Part shown: in pieces, positions 46,590 to 58,550 of the stretch
Layout: each line of letters opens with the position of its first letter
How positions within the stretch are numbered: position 1 is the first letter of the stretch
Assembly: GCA_031308135.1 (NCBI GenBank)
Contig: JAHLJT010008756.1
Coordinates: forward strand, 100,404,510-100,468,509
Length of the DNA stretch: 64,000 nucleotides
Source: Acheta domesticus
Taxonomy: Eukaryota; Arthropoda; Insecta; Orthoptera; Gryllidae
Direction of reading: 5' to 3'
Notes under the pieces: generated by a model
What the model was told of the DNA's origin: nothing
Seen by the model: only the letters and a program-made list of their open reading frames with translations
The model's database searches: none
Translations under genes and position numbers: made by a program

Positions 46590-47412
46590 CAGAATCTGTT
46601 TGCCGAAGACACGAATGTTCTTTGCAAAAAAGAAGCAATAACTAGTACGATTTCAGAAGTTTCAAATTGGTTTCGTTATAACAAATTAATAGTTAACGAA
46701 GGGAAAACGGTTTCAATGCATTTTTACACCTCAAATCTGCAATCACATGTTACATTGAAAATGAACAATATGCAATTAGCTGATGTTAAGGTAACAAAAT
46801 TTCTAGGTCTCTTAATTCAGTCAAACCTCAAATGGAATGTACATATAACAGAATTAAACACTAAATTAAGTTCATTATGTTATGCATTCAGAATTCTTTC
46901 AAATTGTCAGCCTTCATGCAGATCGTTACGTGTGTTTTGCAAATGTACATTTCCGCCTGAGATATGGCATAATATTCTGGGGAAGCTCATTCTCTAGTTC
47001 CCAGATCTTTAGATAGCAAAAGAAATTATTCGAATAAGGAAAAAATGCTATCCACGTGATTCCTACAAGCCGCTTTCCATTGAGCTTGGAATCTTACCAT
47101 TGCCTTGCCTACTTATTTATGAATCTGTAATCTTTGTCAAAACTGACTTACTTAACGGTGGGAACAAACTTTCATGTAATACTGATATTTATAATTACAA
47201 CACACGCCGTAAAAATCGCGTTCATCAAGTGTCAGTATCAACAGCTCACTACAAGAAATCTACATACATGTACGTTACTTTACTATGCATTACCAGATGA
47301 CATTAAACAATTAAAATCGGTACACAAAATTAAGTTAAAAATAAAATCTTTTCTGCTGCATAACTGTTTCTATACAATTAGAGACTATACTGACCATCAA
47401 AAAGAAAAATAA
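46590..47412 (+). pseudogene. CR1/Jockey-like reverse transcriptase, C-terminal half
   Basis: Starts inside the catalytic block, FAEDTNVL (family FADDT, one Asp changed), then NWFRYNKLIVNEGKTVSMHF, VTKFLGLLIQSNLKWNVHI and the thumb. The C-terminal part ESVIFVKTDLL, TRRKNRVHQVSVSTAHYKKS matches the 10.1-11.4 kb copy. It is 5' truncated, as is common for non-LTR insertions, and has stops near 46995 and 47300. Confidence 0.82.
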
Positions 47413-47517
47413 TATTCATTTTAACAAAACAATGATATATAGTGAATTAGTTTATATTTGTATTGTATACTTTTTTTAAAAGGCTTAATACGCCTGTAAC
47501 AAGTAATGCACTTCAGC

Positions 47518-47630
47518 TTCCGGATCAATGACCCCCATCTCGATCAGATTTTTATCCAGTTTCCCAGATCCATTGAACAAATGCTGAGATGGCCCATTAT
47601 TTTGCATCTGGACGTAAATATAACTTCACT
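47518..47630 (+). repeat. Conserved ~95-bp dispersed motif, copy 2
   Basis: CCCCATCTCGATCAGATTTT, GAACAAATGCTGAGATGGCC and GCATCTGGACGTAAATATAA. It lies about 110 bp past the end of the RT fragment, as in copy 1. Confidence 0.75.
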
Positions 47631-47639
47631 ATGCAGACG

Positions 47640-50320
47640 TTTCGTCGAGCACACCTTTTGCTTTTAGTGGTAAGAGTAGAGCTGAGGGTGAGCTACTATT
47701 TTTTTAGCAACGCAGAAAAATCGCATCTGCATTTCGTTTACCGTTGCAAGTATGTTTTCCATAACTCGGGAAAGAAATATCTAGTTTTTCAATTGTTGCT
47801 AATTTCACGCTTTTTTAAATTTTATTATTGTAATATCTTTTTTATATTTTATTCGTCTTTCAACCATCATATTTATAGTTAAAATGTTGGGAAGGGATTG
47901 TGGAACTTAAGAAAACGTACGCAAATAATATTCTCCCCATACGTCATGTAGAGTTTTCACTGTTGTTAACCAAATAAATCAAATAAAATCGGCGACTAGG
48001 TGATCGGCAGTGAAGAGTCGGATCAGCGTTCTATCGTTGCGGCGGCGTCACAGGTTCGCGCAATGACGGCGTAATCGTGCCTCAATCGCGCTGTCTTTGG
48101 TGTTCAGCAGCAACAGTATACGTCATGATTTCGTTCACGACCAAATTACATTGTTGTCTCTAATTGAAGTTAGAAACATTCTATTGTACTCAATGCCATG
48201 AACTGCTCTATCTGTCGGTGTGAATCTGTCTGCTCGCTGTTCTTTCTCTCCTACTCGGCGTCAGTAACTAGTTTGTCGGTCTCGGTGATTTTGAGTCGTC
48301 TGTCTTCCTCGGTGATTTTCGCTACTCTGTTGCTCTCGGCGGTGGGTTCCCACATCTTGAGCTCAGTCTCCCGCGCAAAGCATCGTTCCCATATAATTTT
48401 CGCCTTCTGATCCAATTAGATTTTAGAAGTTCTGCGACGTGGGGCTTGCATTGGCACCTACACTTCGTATTTGCTGTCGATGAGCCATGTGGTCGAGTTT
48501 CTAGAACATTCTGTCGATTCCTCTCACCTGATTGGATTTTTGTAGCGTTCTTTATTCCTTTCTCGCAGAGAGCCAGTTTCGGAAATGGGTCAATGGGCCT
48601 CTTGTTCGAAGGGCTCTCCACGGCTTCTCTACGCGGCGAAGACCCTCGTCTCCCTTCAATATTCTCATGGAGTGGTCCGGGATGGTGCTTCGGGGGCAAA
48701 TTGACATCTCTTGTTCTCGTGATTTGTGCGAAGCCTTCGGGCGCGCTGCGTCTGACTCAGGGTGTTTAAACTTCACGGTGATTAGCACAAGCAGAGTCGT
48801 TCAAAGGCGATCTCGGTGGATCTAGACGACTTAACAATGATAGGCTCTCGCTCAAAGGGACCTCAAACAATGTGAAGGTTTGTCCATAAAAGGATAACCT
48901 TCCTCGGGCGAAGCGTGGGCGGGCGCGTGGACAGCGCGGCTGCCGCGGCCTTGCGAGCGGCGTGCGATGGCTCGTGCCTGTCCTAGAGAGGGTGTTCCAG
49001 AGACTATATAACTGGTGGGGTGTTCATTTACGACTCTAGGGGGCGCGTGGAAAGAAAAACCTTTTTCTCCCAAAGAAGATATTTTTTGAAATGCTTGAGC
49101 TGCGAAATGAGGTCGTTGCTACTGACAAAGGCTTCGCGCGTCGCAGTATACCCGAATGTATATGGGAAAGTAAAAACTACGAGTACAGACGGCATATTCA
49201 TGACTAGAAGATAAAGAATTTGCCTTTTAAGTCGATAGCCGTCGAACCGAGCAGTTCGAAGTATGCGGCAGTATTCACGTTAGATGGGAACACATTAGTA
49301 GATGTGGACGTGATAACTTAGGAAGAATCCGTTATTAAGTTTAAGAGGGGAATGGTAGTATTCGTTTGTATTTTGGAAAGATATGATTGATGTTAATTAG
49401 TATAATGATAATATTCTACAAATGTAATATTAGAATAATGAGCAGTGAATCCGATTCGTAAAATTGTCGTTGATTAGGGATGAGATCTTACTGATTAAAT
49501 TTGCAAATTAATTAATTTATACGTTAGGAAAGTAGCTGGGTGAGGCACCATCTACGGTGGATTGATAGAGAAGTGTAATTTATGCGGAACATATTAATTA
49601 GGCATTACTCGGTAAAATTATCAAAAGCTATAATATATTACGCATTACAGTTATTCAGTGATTACTATTAAACAGGGAAGCCTTAGGTAGTAAAAGGAAA
49701 TTTAGGCAATAATTAGGCTACGACAGAAGAGAGAAGAAGCCACAGGAATCTGGTTCAGTCCAGAATCATCCGACGTGGCTCGAAGATTCCATAAAGAAGC
49801 AATAAAGAACTGAATTTATTTGATCAGTAGGTAAAGAACTTAGCGATTCAAAGGAATAATTTAATTGGAATTGTACAAAGAACCGATGATCATTGAAACC
49901 AAATTAACTAAAATAAAATGAGCTCAGAAAATAAAATGAGTTTAACATGTCTATCAAAAGATAAATGAATAAATTTATATTTTTTAATTTAAAGTCGCAT
50001 CAACATCTAGGTCATTAGCGACCACTATTGGTTTTAACGTTATGGTAACTGTGAATTAATGAAATGATGTGGTGATGATAGGAGGTGAAAGGACGAACAC
50101 AATTACAACCATGCCCGAAGAGGAACTCCAAACCGCGATCCTTCGGTCCGAGATCGCTACCGTACTACAGTCTTATCGATCTCGGGCACCGGATTGGTAA
50201 ATGTTGTATTTTGTTTACTTGCAATTAGGCTGATTATTTGGTAGTGAGATGCAATCATTCAAAGCACTTTTTTAGATTATTCAGTATTATAGACATGTTC
50301 ATGGAACAATTCACAACACT
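47640..50320. other. Unassigned block, partly GC-rich
   Basis: GC-rich and CpG-bearing from about 48000 to 49150, AT-rich after. A TATA-like ACTATATAACTGG at about 48998 and a TATACCCGAATGTATATGGG tract near 49150 resembling a FamA tip are the only marks. At 50000-50030 CTAGGTCATTAGCGACC resembles AAGGTCATTGGCGCCC at 8.3 kb. ORFs overlap without domains. It may be an unknown LTR-type element; no ends could be paired. Confidence 0.4.
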
Positions 50321-50325
50321 TCTAT

Positions 50326-51942
50326 AAAAAACTAGTGGTGCTACAGAATGGCACAGACTTTCCCGTATTAGTTTTCTATTTTCCTGGGTCTTCGCTAGCT
50401 ATTCGGAATTGCCACATACTCTTTCTTGCCAGCTACCATCTATCATCGCCAAAAGTACACTTTTTTGTCATTTTCTTAATTTTTCGGTTTCCTATTGGTA
50501 GAACAGAAATATTAATTTTAGAATATTAAAGAACACAAAAACCTAGCCGTAAATGGCAATTTTCTTTTAAAAATTATGTGCCGTTTAAGAGAAAATGGCG
50601 TTTTAGCACTACTAAAAATGCGAAATTTGAAGCTCATTTTCACAGAAAATTTTTGAGTTTTCAAAATACTTTATTTGAAGTTATTTGAAGCACTTACACT
50701 CACAAATATAATCATCTTTACAAATTGCGGATAATGTGCATATTAAAGATGTGAGAGATCTTTCAAAAAATTTACATTTATATAATTTTTGAAAAAAACA
50801 AAAAAAAACTCAAAATAAACTTCACGCTATACTAATGAGTGTAATTAGCACTACCCGTTACAAAAGTTTCAAGAAAAAAATTGCAGCCTTATACGAGAAA
50901 ATGACGTTTGAGCATTTCTGAAAATGCCGAAATTTGAGCTACTTTTCACAGAAAACGGTAGTGTTTTCGAGAAACTTTACTTGACATTATTTAAAGCATA
51001 TATACTCGTAAATATAATAATGTGGAAAAATTGCCGCTAATGTAAATATTAACGACGTGAGAGACAAGTAAAAAAATTTACATTTTGGTAATTTTTGAAA
51101 AAAACCAACCGATAGACCAAAATGGCTTTTATGTCATTGATAGAGTACATTTACCACTATCCCTACCAAAAGTTCCTACGAAAAATCCCTACGAAAAAAA
51201 TTGGAGCCGTTTTTGAGAAAATTTTGTTTTTGTAATTTTTTAAAATTGCACATATTGCACGCAATATTGCACGAAAACTACCAAAATTGTGAAAAACATT
51301 TACATGACCTTTATTAAAGAACTCAATATGCAGAACAAATTTTATTTGAAGAAAAAATCTCTATCTTCAATTTTGTAGTTGGAGAAAGACGCCGAAAAAA
51401 TTCAAACTTTCACAATTTTCGAAAATTCAGAGCTGTACGTGAAAATCGGACCTATGCCATGTTAAAAAGTGTATTTTACTCTATTCATACAAGAAATTTA
51501 AAGAAAAAATTTGAAGCCGTTTTAGAGAAAATGTTGAAAATCCCCGGGGGGCTTCATATAAAGTACCCCCAAATTTTAAAGAATCTTTTTCAAAATCACA
51601 AAGCTTCGACTAGAATCAGATCGACTGGGGAATATCAATTTTGAAGAAAATCGACCGAACGGTTTAGGCGCTAGCGTTGACCACAGACGGACAGACGGAC
51701 GGAATGCCGTCAATCGATTTTTAAGTATAAAGAAGCAACAAATCATGGATTTTGACAACACCACGTGTTAGGGGATTTTGTTTCTTAATTTAGCAACTGG
51801 TTTTATCCACTTATTCGTTTTCATGGCCCGGCAATTAATTTTTTTCCGCCGAAAATTGGCCATTTTTTCGCGCAGCATTACATAACTTTCCCTATACTAC
51901 GTATATCACTCCGTGTATACGTACGTATACGGGAAAGTAAAA
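50326..51942 (-). repeat. FamA repeat, best full-length copy (1.6 kb)
   Basis: Read on +: AACTAGTGGTGCTACAGAAT, tip ACTTTCCCGTATTAG at about 50360, unit marks at 50589, 50895, 51215 and 51525 (spacing 306, 320, 310), a CGGA-rich tract, the 'b' flank, CATTACATAACTTTCCC, then ATACGGGAAAGT at the far end. The outer tips are inverted to one another (ACTTTCCCGTAT/ATACGGGAAAGT). No coding potential is seen. Confidence 0.82.
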
Positions 51943-52369
51943 CAATTGAAGTAATTATAGAATCTTCCTTGACATTTAGCTTTTCGCTTTCCTTGATAGT
52001 CACAAAAAAATTAGAAAAGCTTTTTACACTTGAGAAAGCTACGTAATGTTGTCCATAAGAAAATGCTGGATCGGGCAAGTACAACCCTACTTTTTGCAAT
52101 ATTATTTAACTTTATTGCCGAACAGTCAGGTACACACGTGCAATTTAGTTGTATAGGATATTAAGTAATTAGTTAAATTTCACAAAGAATGGCATATTCT
52201 ACACGTCTCTGAACAATGAGGTAGTATCATCTGTCTGCTGCCAAGTAAGTGGCAACATTGCTCTGCCTTACTTCCTACTGTCAAGTATATAGAACTATTT
52301 TCCAGACAAGTTATACTGCGATTGATGTACAGCATCCTCTGGCAGGTGTTACTATGTCATCCAGCAGCT

Positions 52370-52470
52370 GTTACTGTGTCATCCACCTCATACATCACTA
52401 CATTGACGTCACTATGGTGACGTTCAACCTTCCAATTGCATGACACCATAACAGCTGATTTACGTCACAG
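52370..52470. repeat. Imperfect palindrome, second copy
   Basis: Matches 21480-21610 in plan (GTGTCATCC ... GACGTCACTATGGTGACG ... AATTGCATGACACC). It again precedes a FamA copy, here by about 230 bp. Confidence 0.6.
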
Positions 52471-52699
52471 GCAGTTCTAAATAAATCCAAGTATAGGAAT
52501 ACGCGCTCATACAGCTAGCGATCCTGGTGGAGGCAAAGTAAAACTACGGGTGGCTGAAGTCAACGCCATCTGGAATTAACTCCCGCAGTCATGAAGTCAA
52601 CGTCGTTTTGTTTTCCAGAAGTACACTGAATGGTTTGTGAAGTTGCATTTTTAAGAACTGGTTAAGCATTTAAAAATAATTCGTGCTGTTCCCTGATCT

Positions 52700-53640
52700 T
52701 TTTACTTTCCCGTATACTTACGTATATACGTGGTATAAGGAGAGTTATGTAATGCTGCGAAAACTCGATTTCGGGATTTCAACGGAAATACAAGTTTTGG
52801 GGTCCCCTGATACCGAAAAAGTGTTTTTTTTTCAAAACGTCCGTCCGTTCGTCCGCCCGTCTGTGAACAACACAAGCGCCTAAACCATACGTGCAATTTC
52901 TTCCAAAATGGATATTCCCCCGTCGATCTGCGTCCACTCGAGGCGCCGCGATTTTGAAAAACATTCTTCAAAATGACGTCCCCCATTTTCAAAATTTTCT
53001 CAAAAACGGCTTCAAATTTTTCTTTAAATTTCTTGTAAGAATAGAGTAAAAATTATTAATGAGGCATAGGTCCGATTTTAACGGTTAACTGATTTTCGAA
53101 AATTGCAAAATTTTGCAAATTGAAAATTTTTTTCAGCATCTTCCTACAACTACAAAAATTGAAGATAGAATTTTTTCCTCCAAATAAAATTTGTGCTCCA
53201 GCGTGAGTTATTTCATTAAGGTCTTATACATTTTTTGAAAATTTTAGTAGTTTTCTGGCAATATTGCGCGAAATATATTCAATTTAAAACAATACAAAAA
53301 GAAGATTTTCTCAAAAACTGCTCCACATTTTTTCTTTAAACTTTTGGTAGGGATAGTACTAAACGTACTCTATGAGATGACAAATTTGCCATATTGCTCT
53401 ATTCTTTTGTGTTTTCAAAAATTACAAAAATGTAACTCGTTGTTTTTGTTGACTCGTCTGTCACGTCGATAATATTTACATTAGTGGCGATTTGTTCACA
53501 TTATTATATTTAGGAGTACATGTGATTTAAATAATGTCGAGTAAATTTTCTCGAGAACTCAACTGTGAAAACTAGCTCAAAATTCCGCATTTTCAGAAAC
53601 GCTCAAACGCTATTTTCTCAAAATATTGCTACTCAGCTAT
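52700..53640 (+). repeat. FamA repeat, 'a' subfamily, right-truncated
   Basis: Opens ACTTTCCCGTATACTTACG, then AGAGTTATGTAATGCTGCG, GGGGTCCCCTGATACCGAAA and a GTCCGTCCGTTCGTCCG tract. Units follow at about 300-bp steps (marks near 52990, 53303 and 53610). It ends abruptly at 53640. Confidence 0.8.
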
Positions 53641-54389
53641 TACACAAACTCTCAGAAATCAATTTTGTGAGTGGTTGTTGGGAAGTGAAGAAGATCGTTC
53701 TGAAAACTGTTGTGAGAGTAAGAATTTACCATTTGTTGAAGTTCACCAACAGAGCATTACTTCAGCAAGGAAAATATTTAAATTCCAGCATTTTATTTGT
53801 AAGAGAAAAATAGACAATATTTTAGATGTGGTTTTGAAAATAATTTGTAGAACTGTGAAATAAAATATGAACAATCAACATCAGCCTGTTTTTTGTTTGC
53901 CTGTCTAGGTACAAATTTTTTTCTCTCAGTATGCTCTTCTGCATGCATTCATAACCTGGTTTTTAATTTGTATAATTTTCGTACTTATTTAGATATGTGG
54001 TTTTTAGACATTCCGTGAAAAGTAAAGAAAGAGTTGTTATTCCTCATGACATTATTCATTTTCAATGGACAATATTAATTAGATTGAGGTAATTTCTTTT
54101 CTTAAAAGTAGTTTAAAATTTTTACTTTACCTGTTGTATGTTTAGTTATATTCGAGAGAAGATTAACGAGTGTCATTTCATGGCTACTATTTTTTATCAG
54201 TCAATAAGGCTACAGGAAACAAAAACCAGGATCTACAGTTGAAAGTCACTGGTGGTACTAAACTGAGATCCAGGTACAAGGCGCTGTCAGCAATGGACTT
54301 TGAAGATGCATAAATAGAGATCATTGTTTTATTCGCATTACATATGCACACAACAAAACAGTACGCGTAATACTCGAACTCTTAAGAGC
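53641..54389. other. Non-coding gap between FamA copies
   Basis: Unrelated to FamA. A frame of 82 codons at 53565-53813 has no recognisable domain. A C-run occurs at about 54408-54417. Confidence 0.4.
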
Positions 54390-55615
54390 TAACAACCTTC
54401 AAAATTACCCCCCCCCCAAGGCGTCCAAACATCTTTGTCAACGATGAGGTAGGCGCTGAATAAGATGGATATTCCCCGCTCGATCCGGCTCCGTTCGAAG
54501 CGCCGCGAATTTGAAAAACTTTCTTCAAAATTTGGGGATACTTTAAATGAAGTCCCCCAGACATTTTCACAATTTTCTCAAAAACTGTTCCAAATTTTTT
54601 TCTTTAAATTTCTTGTAAGAATAGGTTAAAGTACACTTATAAAAGTGGTATGGGTCTAATTTTCATAGTTAACTCTGAATTTTGGATAATTACGAAAGTT
54701 TAAATTAACAACGGCGGCTTCCTACACCTACAAAATTGAAGATAGAGATTTCCCCTTCAAATGTAATTTGTTGTTCATAATTAGTTCTTTCAGTAAGGTC
54801 ATGTACAGTTTTTGAAAATTTTAGATGTTCTCGCGCAATATTGCGTGCAATATGTGCAAATTAAAAAAAAAAGATTTTCTCAAAACACGTTGCAAATTTT
54901 TAATTTACACTTTTGGTAAGGATAGAGCCAAATGTACTCTATTTGATGCAATAAACACCAGTTTGCTTTATACATTCGTTTTTTCAAAATTTAGAAAAAT
55001 GTAATTTTTTGACTTGTCTCTCACGTTGTTAATATTTACATTAGCAGCGATTTGTACACATTATTATATTTATGAGTACATGTGTTTTGAATAATGTCAC
55101 ATAGAGTTTCTCGAAAACTAAATAGTTTTCTGTTAAAATGAGCTCACAATTCCGCATTTTCAAAATCGCTCAAACGCCATTTTCTCATAAATGGCTCCAA
55201 TTTTTTTCTTCAAACTTTTCAAATGGATAGTGCTAATTACACTCGTTAATATGACATAATTTCATTTTGTTTTTTCCAAAAATTACACAAATTTAATTTT
55301 TTTGAAAGATCTCTCACATGGTTAATATGCATTTCCAGCAATTTGTAAACACGTTTCTATTTGTGGGTTAAAGTGCCTTAAATGATTCCTAATGAAGTTT
55401 TTCGAAAACTTAAAAATTTTCTATGAAAAAGAGCTTCAAATTTCGAATTTACAGTAGTGCTTAAACGCCATTTTCTTAAAAACAGCTCCAAATTTTACAA
55501 AGAAAATTGCCACTTAGGACGAGGTTTTACTGTTCTTTAATATTCTTAAAATAATATTTCTGTTGTACTATTAGGAAACCGAAAAATTAAGAAAATATTA
55601 AGAAAATGACAGCTT
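54390..55615 (+). repeat. FamA repeat with four ~300-bp units
   Basis: Marks TTTTCTCAAAAAC and variants at about 54572, 54872, 55182 and 55475, spacing 300, 310 and 293. The end is AGGAAACCGAAAAATTAAG, the complement of the start of other copies. The hairpin end is missing. Confidence 0.8.
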
Positions 55616-57298
55616 GCAAGAGTTTCATAAAATATCCTGCAGTAAAGTTCTTCAACAAACATACTTAAATTCATTTAAAAAAATGAAATTGGTTATGCAG
55701 AGGCACAAGTCCAAAAATACTTAGAAAAAGCAATGAAAAATTGAATATTTTGTTTAAGTGGACAATCTAAAGTGTAGTGCCTTTCTAGTTTCAGGATATT
55801 AGGGACTCCTAAAGCCTCTATAGAAATGGACAAAACATATTTTGTGACAGAGGTTTCTTCAGAGTTTTCTTGTTTCACATGCTTTTCACTTCATAACTCC
55901 ACTGTCATTAATCCCATCTATGTTATCATGTTCATCAGATCACTGATCTATGATATAAGTATACTCACCATATTTGTAATAAACAATCATAAGAATATTG
56001 TTTAGAATTGGATTTGTAGTGATAATACAGAAGAATGGAAACATTTTCACATTTTATGAAATACAAAACTTACATTTAAATACTCTGATATTCTTTTTTC
56101 ACGCAGAAAAACGTTCAAATAACATGTTATCACTGGCACTTTTGCTGCTGAATCCAATTTTTTAAATTGTGTTTTTAAACAAGAATGAGAAATCATTTTT
56201 GTTGTAAAGGCATCAGTTTTAGAGAGATATAAACTACAAAATATGGAAGATGAGATGAATGATAGAAAAAGACAAAAAACTGAGTAAGAGGCAGTGAAAT
56301 GAGAGAGGGAAGCATCTTAACCAGGGGTATTTTAATAATAGATCCATTAAAATTAGCCTCAGTCCCTGAATGTCATTAATATTTTTTAAAAACTATTTGA
56401 AAGTAAATTGAATTTAAGTAAATTAGGTGAATTTAAAAATAATTAATGTAAGATTGAAAGGGACACAGTACTGAAAGCACTTACAGGAAAAAAAATTCTC
56501 TTTAGATTGTTTGGTTATCAGCCGATAGTGATCTCGCACACATGCACAATGTTCACATCTCACACTCTCTATATCCTCGCCGGAACTGCCCTTTCCCTCC
56601 AAGTTGTCCTTTTGTCCTTGTTCAGAGCACCATCTACTGGCCAACCCTATCACTATCTTATCCTAAACCTACACTAACCTATCTTAAGCTACTACATACA
56701 CTCCTCACTTTCGCTCCACTAAACACTCTTACTGCCGTTCCCACATTAATGGAGTATTATATTAAATAAAAAACATTTTTTAAATTTTCTTAAAAGAACG
56801 TACTTCTGCAGGTAGATCAGAAACTATTTAATAATATCAAAAACCATCTCTCAAACTTTGTAGCGGTAGATCATTGAATATGATGTGTGTACGTGTTTCA
56901 GAATTCGAAAAAAATATCCTGAGACATAAAGTATAGAAAAAAGATGAATATTCTGCATTGACTTTACATTTTTGGTTGAAGCATTTACCATTTGTTAGGA
57001 TTATTTGGTATAGTATGATTAGCTTCCATATAAAAATCCTCAGAATTCATGCTCCTAAATTTTGACTTCAATATTTTGAACCTCTTGAGTATTGTCAAAT
57101 AATCCATTTCTAATGACATGTTAAGAAATTTATGACATATCTGGGTGGAGTAGTGACTTTGAAGCTTGTACTTTGGACATGTACCGAGTGAGAGAGGTAT
57201 GTGAGCCATGTGCCCAAATCCTAGAAGAATCAGGAGAAAATTTTCTTTTTTCCCACACTATTGTATCCAAATTTTGTCAATGAATTGGGAAGTAGAAT
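55616..57298. other. AT-rich, no gene
   Basis: A less AT-rich patch at 56540-56760 has short pyrimidine-rich tandem-like text (CCTAAACCTACACTAACC) but no pairing ends. Nothing coding. Confidence 0.4.
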
Positions 57299-58195
57299 TA
57301 CAACTAGTGGTGTGACAACAGTGCATACATATTCTATTATTTGTAATAGCTATGTAATATAATATTACAACTTGTATTCTATTAATATTTCAGCCATCTC
57401 TTGAAAAACATTTTTGTCAAATGAAGCATTAAAGATTCAAAAAAGAATAGATAGATACCTTTATTTTTTGAAAATTTAAAAGTTATAATGAAAGTGGCAA
57501 TTTTATCATAAAATTCAAAATTTCGTTGGTTGTAACATTTACCATTTGTTAGAAAATATCATTGATAACAGAACATCATAGAATTTAGTGTAAAGTTTTT
57601 ATCTATTTTTGAGAAAATATTTATTGGTGGAAAATGGTCACGTTTTCATTCAAAATATGAAAACTACTCATATCTTGAAAGAATTATACAACACACTGAT
57701 TAAAGATCTAAATCTGAAGTACATAATATTCAATAAAAACTTGATTGTTTAATGATTTAGGTCTAGGGTGGTAAAAAATTTAAAAACACATGCAATTTTC
57801 AAAAATTCAAGGATTTTAATGAAAAAAGAAACCTATGCCATTTGCATATATGTTCTTTTGTCTGAGTAAAAAATGTAAATAAAAACATTTGGTGCAATTT
57901 TCGAAACTGCCTTTGGGGCTTCACATACAAATAAACCCTCAAGATTAAAGATACTTTACAATTTTGCAGGATCTTCAGTGTGGCCAGATTGATTAGGGAA
58001 TGTCCATTTTGGAGAAAATCTTTTGTGTGGTTTTGGCACTAGTATTGTTCACAAATTAATAGAGGTTTTGATAAAAAGTAACACTTTTTTCTACTAAGGA
58101 CGCTAAAAAGTGTATTTCCATTGAAATTTTTACATTGAATTTTTGAAGCATTACGGTACTTTCTCTACACTAAATATATGAGAAAGTTAAAATCT
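57299..58195 (-). repeat. FamA repeat, old diverged copy
   Basis: Starts AACTAGTGGTGTGACAACAG and ends GAAGCATTACGGTACTTTCT, CACTAAATATATGAGAAAGT. Internal text (TTTTGAGAAAATATTTATTG, GGGAATGTCCATTTTGGAG) is recognisable but far diverged and the CGGA tract is gone. It marks the age range of the family. Confidence 0.65.
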
Positions 58196-58366
58196 ATAAA
58201 TCATTTTTGTACCATAACAAGCCAATTCAACCTATAAAATTAAAATATGAAGAAGGAGAAATATTATGGGCTTCCTTCTACTACAAACTCTTGCTTTACT
58301 TTCTGGCATGACCAGTTAAGACAGTAAAATTCTAATTCTTTATTAAGAAACATACAGACATATACA

Positions 58367-58542
58367 CAGAGGCATATCTACGGTATGGCAGACATGGTAC
58401 GTGCCATGGGCGCCACCCACAAGGGGCGCTATTTAGAGTATACCCACTAAAACAAAAAACAACAACCCTAATTTAAGGTATCCTGACAGGGGCGCAAATT
58501 CGATGCTTGCCAGGGGCGCCTGAATACCTAGATACGCCTCTG
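58367..58542. mobile_element. hAT-type MITE, 176 bp, perfect 8-bp duplication
   Basis: Ends CAGAGGCATATCTA and TAGATACGCCTCTG are inverted. CATATACA flanks both sides exactly (58359-58366 and 58543-58550). Size, ends and 8-bp duplication are classic for a non-autonomous hAT. Interior contains GGGGCGC repeats. Confidence 0.92.
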
Positions 58543-58550
58543 CATATACA

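Noticed and set aside
48322..48825. Overlapping ORFs of about 100-125 codons on both strands
   Set aside because: No recognisable motif; likely chance in GC-richer DNA.
50326..51942. FamA as a Helitron
   Set aside because: A hairpin near one end invited this, but I see no TC start, no CTRR end, and the tips are inverted repeats.
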